Positions 33,201 through 44,800 of a stretch of 64,000 bases of DNA are shown here, one piece after another (within the stretch, counting starts at the first letter, position 1; each line of letters begins with the position of its first letter). A model generated the notes under the pieces. It searched no databases, was not told the origin of the DNA, and saw nothing but the letters and a program-made list of their open reading frames with translations. The translations under genes and the position numbers were made by a program. The DNA comes from Mesostigma viride. Its lineage: Eukaryota > Streptophyta > Mesostigmatophyceae > Mesostigmatales > Mesostigmataceae. The stretch spans positions 6,286,947 through 6,350,946 of the forward strand of contig RPFO01000156.1 in NCBI GenBank assembly GCA_009746045.1, read 5' to 3'.

Positions 33201-36200
33201 CCGCAAGGCTGCAAGAAATATTGGGGAGAAGAGTGTTGATCAGGCAGCAGCAAGGAAGTGGGCAGCGGAGTTGGGACAGCGTTAGGGAGAAGAGTTGGCT
33301 GCCAGAATTAGAGTGTTGAGAGCATGCCGCACATTGTGGATGGTATTAGGGATCCAAGTTGGCTGCCAGAAGTAGGGGATGCAGCGCAGTCGTGCCACAT
33401 GAAAGCGAAAAGGCAACAAGAACAAGAAAAGCCAAGTTCATTGTGTCAGGAGTACATAGTTTGCCGCCAACATCAAGAAGGCAGGACAGCTTGACGAACA
33501 GTATGCAGAAGCATGACTCAAAGGGCAACACCAAAGAGGCTGTGTACGGGGCGAACTGCCTGCCATTTCCCTGTACTCAACCTCTTGGTGTTGCCTAGAT
33601 TCGGCCCGTCCGGCCCCCCGAGGGGTGGCTCTCGTGAAGCCTAGGCCAACGGGGCGTTTGGACGATGGGGACATGAGTGGCAGAGGCGCAAAAGGAAACA
33701 AGGTGGCAAACGTCGGTAGGTGGGTCCGCACCAGGATGCGCCAGGGACATGCAGAAAAGAGGGCAAGGGTAGCATGAGGGAAAGCAAGAGTGACAGGCGG
33801 CAGATTCAACTCTATCTGAGACTACCTAGTCAATCGGCACAAAGGCATGGGCCAATTGATTACTGGTGAATGCAGACAACCACCCATCCCATCCCATCCC
33901 ATCCCATCCCATCCCATCCCATCCCATCCCATCCCATCCCATCCCATCCCACCCCACCCCACCCCACCCCACCCCACCCCACCCCACCCCACCCCACCCC
34001 ACCCCACCCCACCCCACCCCACCCCACCCCACCCCACCCCACCCCACCCCACCCCACCCCATGGCAGGCCTGCCAGCACCAATCACACGTGCCTGGCCTG
34101 TGCTGCTGACTCCTGCCCCTGACCGCTCCCTTGGCCATCCGTCGCCTGCGGCTGCGTGGCCGCCAGCAGTGCCTTGAGTTCCTGTCGCTTCTTGGCAAGG
34201 GAGGAGCGCCTGCCAAATGAGATGCATGGCACAAAGTGAGCGATGAGGGACAGCAGCGTGGCAGAGGCAAGTCGTAAGAGGCAAGATGGCGGAGAATCGC
34301 AAATACAGGCAGGTCATCAGACAGCACAAGTGTGGCAATCAGGACGGGGGCAGCACAAACATGGCGGACAGAGAGTAAACTTGAGCCGTGCACCTACGGT
34401 TGGATTTCGGCACTTCAGGTAACTAGACAGCACGCAATCGCAGCAGTCGGAGGACCACCCCATTCACGTCTGCATGGATCTACACGCAAGCGTGTGCCGC
34501 TAGCCCCATGCTGGGTGGATTGATTCAAAGCTAGCTGGATACAACATGTGGCCAGGGAGTACTGCCGCCCATGTGTCCATCCAATTGAAATGGGCACTGA
34601 ATCCAGTGTGCGCAGGTGTCGGTACCCCCCGTGTTTATGCACGGTGTGGGCAGGTGCCCGAGATGGGCTCTACCCTTGGCCTGGTGTCGCCAACCCACCT
34701 GTCCATCTCAGACTGCAGCGCGCGCTGGGCGGTCTGCAGGTGCACGATGTTCTCCAGCTCCTTCTCCACCCACTCCTGCATCTGCATCTCAAACTGGGGA
34801 GTCCCGATCACAAAGCCAAGCGCACAGAAAAAGGCCAGATTGGCCGGCTTATGGAAAACTGCCACTTTTTAGAAAACAGCGCCTGGAGCCAACTGTCTGT
34901 TGTCATCAGACCAATAGTCGATAACACCCCTAATACTTGCCAAACACGGGTAGACGTTTGCAAACTTATCACTGTTGGTCTTTTGAGCGTACCAGCCTTT
35001 ATGGATCCTGCAGTTCTGCCTTGCAACTCGCCTCCACCTTAGCCTCGCATGACCTCATTTTCCGAAGCCTCGTTGACCCCCTGGCCTTCTATACCCTCTC
35101 TTCTTCACACCGATTCCCTCTGCCCTCAGCTGGTTCCCGTCACCAACCCAAAAGTTCCATACCTGAAGCTCACCTTAGTTTATGATTCTCGATAAATATG
35201 AGTAGCTCATCTTGATTTCGTGGGACTGACATGCATCATTCCCCGTTCGCAACAGATACATAGAAGTACCTGTCTCAGTGTCTCTACCTCACCTTGATCT
35301 CGTCGGCCTCCGACTTGGTCTTGTGCAGCCGCTTCCGCTGGCCCAGCACCTGCCGCAGGCGCTGGTGCGCCTGGGCCGCCTCTTCTTGCTTCCGCTTCAG
35401 CACCTGTGGTGGCCCAACGCAGCCCAAACGTTAAGGATCACCCAGTACGATGAGGCAGCGCCAAGGATATTAGTTATTGACAGTGCGCAGGAGTGCGGAT
35501 GCAAACGCCAGCAATGTGTAGAAAGCCGTGGCTACCACAAATTGCCAATCACATAGTATGTAACACATTTGGCTAATTAATCCTCTTCCTCTGGGCTGTT
35601 GGTCTATTCGATTGTATGGCTTGCATGAGGGCCAGCATCATGGTGGACTAAAACAGAAATATACGGATGTACACAGCAAGAATCAGAAAAGAAAACCAAA
35701 CATGGTTGGCTTCTGTAGGGCACAAAAGCAGACGATTCCTGGTGCAGAAAGTAAATTTGTGCGTGCTAATAGCCCTGCACCTGCACACCTGCTGATGCTA
35801 GCAGCACCAGAGATGCATGCATGTACGCAAGCTCGAGAGTGCTTGTAGGCAGCAATTACATGGATATGACTACCACTCCAGTCACCTCACCATACTATTA
35901 CTAGAACCCCATCCATTTAGTCACATTACCAACATTCCAGTCACCACTTCGGTAATGCGATTACCACCCAACTGCTACCCTCTCACCAGCTGCTGCTTTC
36001 AGTGTAGGGAGTCAGGTTAGGGGTGGCAATTCAGCTGTTAAAAAGATCATCACGGGATCATTTCGGCTGCTACCCCCCACGCACCAGCGCCTGCTTCTGG
36101 GTCTGCTTGTGGGTGTAGTGTGAAGGGCATAGTATGATAAGATAATATTTGGCCCCTGCCCCCATGCACTAGCCTAAACCCTCCACCCACCAGCTGCTGC

Positions 36201-38862
36201 TTCTGGTTCTGCGCCTCCAGCCGGTGCAGCTCGTACTGGTTCTTGCGCGACTGCTTGCGCAGCTGCAAGACAACAGGGTTGGCGTCAGACGTTAGGCGGC
36301 CAAGCAAAGTGTGGCTTCGTTAGCCACTCAAAGCAAGGCAAACGAGGGGTGCAATGCGTGATGTGCAAGCGCGCTTGCTAAAGCTACTGCGAGATCAAGG
36401 CTGACTATGGGGACATTTGTTAGTAGCCTGTGGTCGTCTCGTTGGAACACTCTAGCCAGCATGCATCCAGGCCCTTGTCCGTGCAGGCACAACAGAACTA
36501 GCAATCAGCACGCAGTAGAGGTAGGGGTGACAGGGCGGATGACAGCAGGGACATGGAACTAAAGTTGCATCCACATGCGCTGCCCACATGGAGTAGCCTG
36601 CTGGTGCACTTTATTATAAGAAGTGAGTAGGTGGCTGGCAAGCCATACAAAAGCATACTGGCACATGCAGTAGTGGCCGATGCACAACTGGCACTTGCCA
36701 GGAGTCGGCCCACGCGGCTCACCTGCAGCATCTCCTTTTGGGACGATGCCTTCCAAGCCAGGAAGCTCTCGCTCTCCACCTTCATCTTCTTCTGGACTTG
36801 CACCTGGGGGCGATGTGGCACGCAAAGGAGAACAGAGCCAGGAACAAACACAAAAGGATTGATTGAGTAAACACAAAATAGAGACATGAAAGATTCGATT
36901 CAGTGGACACACAATACAGACACGAAAGGGTTGATTAAGTGGACAAAAAAATACAGACACGAAAGCGTTGATGAAGAGGACACAAAATACAGACACGAAA
37001 GGGTTGATGAAGAGGATACAAAATACAGACACTAAAGGGTTGATGAAGAGGATACAAAATACAGACACTAAAGGGTTGATGAAGAGGATACAAAATACAG
37101 ACAAGAAAGGGTTGATGGGGTGAACTGGAGTCTGTAGGGTGGGCCTAAGGAAGCGCAATGATTGGGAGGAGCAAAATGCAGAGGACCCAACTCTCGATAA
37201 AACCGCAAGGCTGTCACTGCTGCAATCACACGGTTTGTGTGCATATATAAACAAGCTGTTCTTCCACTGCCAACTGGATTATCCATAGGTGGGCAACATT
37301 TAAATGTGTTCTGCTGCTCAATCTGCGGAAAATTTCGAGTACGAAGCTATCTGCGGCTTTTCCCCGCATGCAAGCTAGGTCTAGCAGTTGAATGTTAGTT
37401 TCGCAGGGCAGTAATGTTGTTCTCCGTTTGTGCGGCGTCAACGCACTTATTGCTATCCCACCTATTGGGGTGATGAACAGGCATGTCCAACATTACTATT
37501 TCCGCTTGTCCATCTGGCAATTTAGAGCCCAACCTCTCCTTACCTGCTTACCACCTCCCACTTGACCACCTGTTGCAATGCAAGCCCCACGCACCTTCTG
37601 CCGCTTGACCACCTCGATCTCCGCCTGCAGCTTCTTGGCCTGCTCCTCGGCCTTCTGCTTCTGCTTGATCACGCGCTCATGCTCTGCCATCTTCTTCTTC
37701 AACGAGGACAGCTGGCGAGTGGCGACGAAAATACCGTGGTAGAAGTCATTCATGGTGGTGTTAGAGTTGACGGCGATGGAGGGGGTGGCGGTGGAGATGA
37801 TGGCGACGGGGGCGGCAAGGTGTGGGTAGGTGGGGCAGCAGCAATAGCCAATGGTTGCATCGGGGGTGGACAGGGAGATGGTGTGAGAAAGCAGCAGAGA
37901 GAAGAAGAGGCGGTAAAACAATAGGGATGCTGGCAGGAAGGAAAAAGCAAAGGGAGTATAAGTACAGTGAGCGAAAAAGTGAATATATAGCGACCCTGTT
38001 CCACATGTATCTGGAATGCAGCCAGCTTCTGCATGTAGTCGGCCTCCCTTGCTGGGTCTTGTTTATAAATATACAGTGAACGTGTAGATCACCATCCACC
38101 CACCTGTATTTCCAGCGCGGCCAGCTTCTGCTTGTAGCCGGCCTCCTTGCTCTCCTTCTCCTCTTCCTTGCTGCTTGACAGCTCCTGCAGACGCTTAAGC
38201 AGGTCCTCGCGGTCGCGCTGGAAACGGGGGGGGGGGGGGGGGGGTCAGAGCAAAGGAGGAAGGCGAGCAGGGGAAGGCCAAGGTCAGAATTAGCTCAGTG
38301 ATTAGGATAAACAAACGCTTAAACGCAGACGGTTTGCGAGGGGTGTGGGGTGGGGCACACATTGGCGGTCCACATGGACAAGCTAGAGGCAGGCACACAT
38401 TGGCGGTGCACATGGACAAGCTTGAGGCAGGCATTCCCAGGACGAAGTGGTTCAGCCTAGTATGACAAGCTTACCTGATAAATAACCACCCCTGCAGCTG
38501 GGAAAAGCATGTTGAAGACACGGGCCCCTTGAGTGAACCATGCTAACTGGGACCTTCGCAGAGGAATTACAGAGGAAAACTGCCACTAGCAGCAACTGGC
38601 AAGAAAATGTTGTGTTGCCACATACCTGCGACCCAATCAACACATGCATCCACCCACCTGCAGCGTGCTCCTCTCCGCATCCATCTCCTTAAGCACGCGC
38701 TCGTAGTGGCCCTTGAGCGCACTGAAGTTGGTGTCCACCGCGCTCACCTTGCGCATCTGGGCCTGCAGGGAGCGGGAGAGCCAAGGTGGGAGCATAGGAT
38801 ACAGCACAGGGAGGGGTGCCTATGAGTCAACGTATGTGTGTGCGTGTGTGTGTGTGCGTGTG

Positions 38863-38894
<32 letters not shown>

Positions 38895-41800
38895 CGTGTG
38901 CGTGTGTGTGTGTGTGCGTGTGTGTGTGTGCGTGTGGGTGTGCGTGTGTGTGTGTGTGTGTCGTGTGGTGGGGGGCAGAGACCGCTGTTCTTGGCACATA
39001 TGGGACCGCGTGCGGGAGAAACAAGCCCAACTGAGCACAGAAAAAAAAGGAAGACCTGTCCAATAGAACAAGCTTGCAGCCGATGTGCTCACTGACCTCT
39101 TTCTCCCTCAGAATCGTGGCCAGCCTCTGCAGCTCGTTCGAGTTGGTCTCCTGCTCCGCTTTGTACTTGTCCTCCGTCGCCGCCTGCCGCGCCTTGATCT
39201 GCTCCACCTGCACCGAGGGGGCGTCGCCCTCTTGGTCTGTGGGTCATCGAGGGTGATGGTGTGTGTGTATGTGTGTGTGTGTGTGTGTGTGCGTGTGTGT
39301 GTGTGCGTGTGTGTGTGTGCGCGCGCGTATGAGCACACGGGTGGGGAAGGGTTGGGTTGGAGGGTGGGAGGGGAGTCAGGAATGGTCAGTGAAGGGGCAG
39401 TGGCAGATGGGGGGAGGAAATGCAGGTGCAGGCGCATATGAGTCGCGTTCACAATAACATCATGTGAGTTACGGGATAAGCCACATGGGAAGTTGCCAGC
39501 TAAGGCGACTGGCCAGGCAAAGGTTGGGACGGAATCAGCCAGAAGGGGCAGCGGAGAAAAGAGGAAGGCCAAGCTCCAGATCTTTGAAAAACAGCGACCC
39601 CGACCCCCCCCATGAGGCAAGTAATGCTGGAGACACTGCACGGAGACATTACGCGGACTTTGGAAACTACCCAGGCACATGAATGGCTCGTGCTCCGTTA
39701 CGGATGCAGCATCAGAAGCAACCCTCTCTTCCTGCCTGCTACCACACCACACAAAAGGCAGAGCAGGCAGCACACAGCAGGACACAGGCCTCTATAGCCA
39801 GGAGTCCTATCATGCAGCACTTCTTTGCAGCAAACTAGAACGGGAGGGGTCGCTATCGCGAAGCCTAGAACTCCACCTCTGCACAGTATGGTGTGGCCTT
39901 GCCTGCCATCCAACACAAGGCATGACACTACCCCCACCGGGCACTCACCTGTGGCCGCGTCAGTCTCAGGGTAGTCGCTCGTGAGCCCCGCATCTGTCTC
40001 CTCTCCTTTGCCCTCTGTCTCCTCATCCTCCAGCAGCCGGTCGTCATCGTCCGCGTCGCCCGAGCCCTGGGCGGCTCCACCGTTGCTGCCCATACCCATG
40101 CCTTGGTAGTGCCGCAGCTGCTCCTCCAGCCGCTGGATGCGTGCCACGTGTCCCGCGATCACCCCCATCTGAAGCCACGCATGGGGGGGAAGGTGGGTGA
40201 TGTCGTAGGCCGCAGAGAGGATAAGAATTAGAAAACATCATTAGTAAAAACAGCAAGAAAAAAACTGAACACGGATAATTCTGCATAGGAGATCGCTGCC
40301 ATAGGAGAGCCAAGGTTCACTATATGTAGCCAATGTATACTATAACTGGGCAAAGCGACCACAAGGGGTGGCCGCCGCGAAGCCAAGTACAGTGTACAAC
40401 AGTGTAATGCACAGACATGAGGGCGGTCGGGCATATCACCCACCTTGTCGCTGTCCGGCACGCTGACGTCAGCCTCCATCAACCCGCGCTCCTCCAGGCC
40501 CAGCCGAAGCGCGTCACGCTCCAACTGGAAAACGTGTTTGTGTTTATGAGTGGTGGTGGTGGTGGCGGCGGCGGTGGTGGTGGTGTGTGGGTTATTGGGT
40601 GTTTGGGGGGCGGGGGCGGCGGTGGTGGTGGTAGCGGGGGCGGTGGGGATGGTGTGTAGGTTATTGGGTGTTTGGGGGGCGGGGCAGACGATGGTAGGCA
40701 CACACACGCAACAGACAATAAAAGCATCGGCACCAGGGAGGTTGTCCGGGCGATGACTCCATCCTCGTACATTACGCGATAGAACGCCTGCGAAAGATAG
40801 TACTCTCACGCCTGCTACAGCTGCCACGTTCCAACCTTTCGGGACCCGCTGCCCGCCCTGGTGGGCGCTTTCTGCACGGAGAAGTGGCATCGATCAACCA
40901 GTCACACAAAGGCTACCCCCAGCTGACCATCCATGCTTCCTGGCCCATCCATGCCTAACGTGATCCAAGGCCACCACCCTGGAGCCTCCAAGGTCACCTC
41001 CGCCTGCCGCGCCTGTCCCTTGATATCTTACACCAACTCACCTCCGCCTGCAGTGCGCGCCTGGCCTCTGCCTCCGCGGTCGCCTCCGCCTCCGCCACGC
41101 GCACGTTGAGGTGTGCCAGCTGTACCTCAAGCTCAGCACATTCCCGTCGCAACCCCTGCAGCTCCTCCAACAGCTCCTTGTCGCCCGCCCAGCCCTCGCC
41201 CGCGCCGCCCTCCCAGCCGGGCACGGGCATTGTGCTGTTGCCGCCGTGACAGCTGCCAGAATCGGAGCTGAACGGGGTGGTGGTGGTCGCGGTGCCGGAC
41301 GCGGGTGCGAGTGCCCCTTGTTCTCGCAGCCGTACCAGCTCCGCCTGGAGCAGCCGGACCTGGTTGCGCAGCTTGGAGATTTCGGCCGACGTGTCGTTGC
41401 GGTTGACCTGAAGAAAAGTGTGAGGGTAATGTTGGTTACGCAGCAAACTTTAGCATCTCGACGTAACAATTAGCGTTTGGTAGGCGTGTTACATTTCAAA
41501 TGTTTTTAAGGTTGATTCGGCCCAGGAGAGGTGAGGGATTCCAGGCCAGTAGCACAGTGGTTACATTGAACAAGGTGAGAATCTGGCCTGGATTATAGCG
41601 TCTGGTTTGGCCAGGAGTGCCACCCTCAACGCTAGAGAGATGGCATGGCGCGCTCCATGGCAACAAATGCTCAAGGGTACAAGAAAAAATAAAATCATTA
41701 GCCTGCCATCGCCATATAGACTGGCCTGCCCACAACCCGTCCCATCCGCTAAGCAACAGGCATTTGCAGTTCAGTCAGGGGCAAGAGGGGGTGCGGGTTG

Positions 41801-44800
41801 GGGGCCGCGAGGAGGTGTTTTGGCTGCGCACGTCTGCAGTAGCGTTGCCGTAAAAATGCACAACCGCAGGTTGGCCGCGGGTGTCCCATCTGGATAACAA
41901 GGCAAAAGCACCGCAACGCCAACAGAGCACTCTGAAAACCCACGTCCCACCCTAAAGATGCGCTCCATGGACACAGCCGCTTTGGCAGCAGCTTCAGAAA
42001 GCCCCCCCCTCTGTCCTCCTACTATTATTACCAGTAATTAACACGTAGACTATCGACCGAATCCCATCATCAAACGCAAGGATCACATAGACTATCATCA
42101 TCGACGCGAATCCATTGACGCCCCCTGCCCAGCATGTCCTTGCTACGCATGTCTCACCACAGGTGCCCTTGTAATCGCGGATGGACCGTGGGATCGCTCC
42201 CTTCCCTCCCCTCCTCCCTGCACGACCCAACCCTGCATGCCTCTTGCCATGCATGCCCCCCCTGCGTGCACGCACCATCGGCTTGTTCTTGATGTTGCGC
42301 GCGCGGTTGGCCCACTTGAGCGTGTTTAGGCTCTCCGCAAAGTTCTTGTCAGCAGGGCTCACACACGCTGCGTGTGCCAGAATACGATAGACGGGCAAGC
42401 CATCCCACAACGGGAACAGGTCATGGCCAGAGTGGAAGCCATATAGAATGAATAAGCACGTGCCTGCCAATCGTGAGTAGCAACAAACGAACCTTCGACT
42501 CCTATACGCAACGAGGAAGGATGGCGCCCTCGACTAGCTCGCACGAGATACTCCCACTGCCACAAGTGGACAGAACACATAAGCGGGCCAAATGGAAACG
42601 GAGTACAGTCTGGCACGATGGCAGGGGGGAGATGGAGATCATGTTCCCCCAAGAGCGGGGCATGGATCCTTTGTTTTGCATATTTGGCAGCAGACTGGCA
42701 GTTTACTCCGGTAGCGCGGCCACCATGGGGTAGTGCTTACGAAACCATCATGTTGCGGGATCCGCTCCAGCAGACGCCCGCCGCTAGCAAGATTGCAAGT
42801 AGTCTGGAACTCCACAAAGAGCCCCCCCCTCACAGCCCTTGCGAGGGCGACCCCTCGTTCCCAAGGGGCCAGTTCCCACCATTCTAAATAGCATGCATGT
42901 TCACAGCGAGCGAAATGCAGATAGCACGAGCTCGTCCCAGCTTTAGGCCCCGGAACCTATGGTTTTGCCCCATAACCTAAAGGTTTAGGCCCCGTAGTCG
43001 AAAAGTTTAGGCCCTAGAACCTACGGTTCTGCCCCGTGACCTAAAGGTTTAGGCCCCAGAGCCAAAGGATTTGCCCCATAACCTATGGTTTAGGCCCCGT
43101 GACCTGAGCAGTACCCTCAGGGATAGGCGTTCTCACCGATCATGACCGTGCGGCTGTTGCCACCGAGCGAATCCTGCGGCATACAGATGGGAGAAAGCAC
43201 GTCAGGGGGCCAAGGAACACACAAAATTCATTCAAGGATGAGCAAATTGTTCCAGGCATGTTCATTGAAATGGCACACCGGAATACCCAGAACATGTCAC
43301 AACAAGACAATCTGGGTGGAGGAACAAATTCAGGCAGTCAAATACATGGCATGGCAATGTACAATCATGGTTACATGACAAAGTACAATATTGCGTGGAT
43401 GGGTCTCGGGCCTCCCCTCACCTCCAGCAGGTGCTTGGCATCGTGGTCAATCGACATTCAATCAAGGGCCTCCTCTCACCTGCAGCGAGCGTTTGACACT
43501 GCGGTAAACTGACATCCAATGAAGGGGCTCCCTGCACCTGCAGCTGGCACTTGCCACTGTGTTCTGTCATCATCTAGTAAAGGGGCCCTCTCACCTGCAG
43601 CAGGCGTGTGAGCTTGCTGTCGCGGTAGGGCACATGACTGTTCTTCTTGCGCTCGTCACCCAGTGCGCTGATCACGTTGCTGAGGGCAAGCAGGCCCTGG
43701 TTGATCTTGATGCCTGCGTGGCCGCGGTGGTGATGGTGATCATGACAGCAAGGGATGCAAGGAATGGCGCGCTTAGGCCTAGTGGTGAGCCATCTTCTAT
43801 AGATTTCGGATGACAATGATGCCGAGGGATGCAAGGAGTCGTCGAGGAGTGAGGGATGCAAGGAGTCGTCGAGGAGTGAGGGATGCAAGGAGTCGTCGAG
43901 GAGTGAGGGATGCAAGGAGTCGTCGAGGAGTGAGGGATGCAAGGAATGGTCGAGGAGTGAGGGATGCAAGGAGTCGTCGAGGAGTGAGGGATGCAAGGAG
44001 TCGTCGAGGAGTGAGGGATGCAAGGAGTCGTCGAGGAGCGAGGGATGCAAGGAGTCGTCGAGGAGTGAGGGATGCAAGGAGTCGTCGAAGAATGAGGGAT
44101 GCAAGGAGTCGTCGAAGAAGCGTGATGGCGACATCAGCACACCGCCACGAGCACACCGCCGCGACAATGGTAGCAAGGGATGCGCGGAACAATACAAGGA
44201 GAAACTGGGGCAAACTAGTTTATCAGAAAGAGAGTTACGGAAAAACTAGCTGTTGCTCAACCCACCTTCCTTCATCTGCTCCCCCTGCGCCTTGGTCTTC
44301 TTGGCGCGCTCGCTCCCTGCCAGGTCCACCAGGTGCAGCTTGGAGCACAGGTAGCTGTCCTCGTCCTCGTCGGGGCCAGCGTCGGCACCACCGTCGGGCT
44401 GAGTCGGCCCATCCCCCTTGCCCGGGGTCAGCGCGGCGGACGCGAGGCCGTCAAGGGACGCGCGCATCTTCACGATGGACGCGCGCATGTTGAGCGGCTT
44501 GATGCGGCGCTGCTCTAGCGTGATGCTAAAGATAGCGTGCGAGCGGCTGTGCGGGGGGAAGGGGGAAACGTGAGGGGGATGAAATCATACAGAGTGGCAC
44601 TGGGTGTTAGGAGCAGGAAAGAGTCAGGCTAACCACATGGTCGAATGTCAACGGGGTGGATTTGTCAATATACTAGCATCGCTGTGGCAACGCCTCGAGT
44701 GCACGTTAATTGTGATGCTATGGGTAGCAAAAATGGCCTTACTTTCCTAGGCTAGCGTTACTTGCGGCCCCACCTTGAGTGTGCGCTCATGCTTCTGGCC

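Noticed and set aside
33822-34338. Gly/Trp- and His/Pro-repeat frames
   Set aside because: Translations of the ATCCC/ACCCC array in a kinesin intron.
38820-39092. Val/Cys- and Thr/His-repeat frames
   Set aside because: Translations of the GT/AC microsatellite inside a kinesin intron.
44246-44488. Separate small gene for the frame with DLAGSE
   Set aside because: It is exon 5 of the kinesin, in phase with exons 4 and 6.
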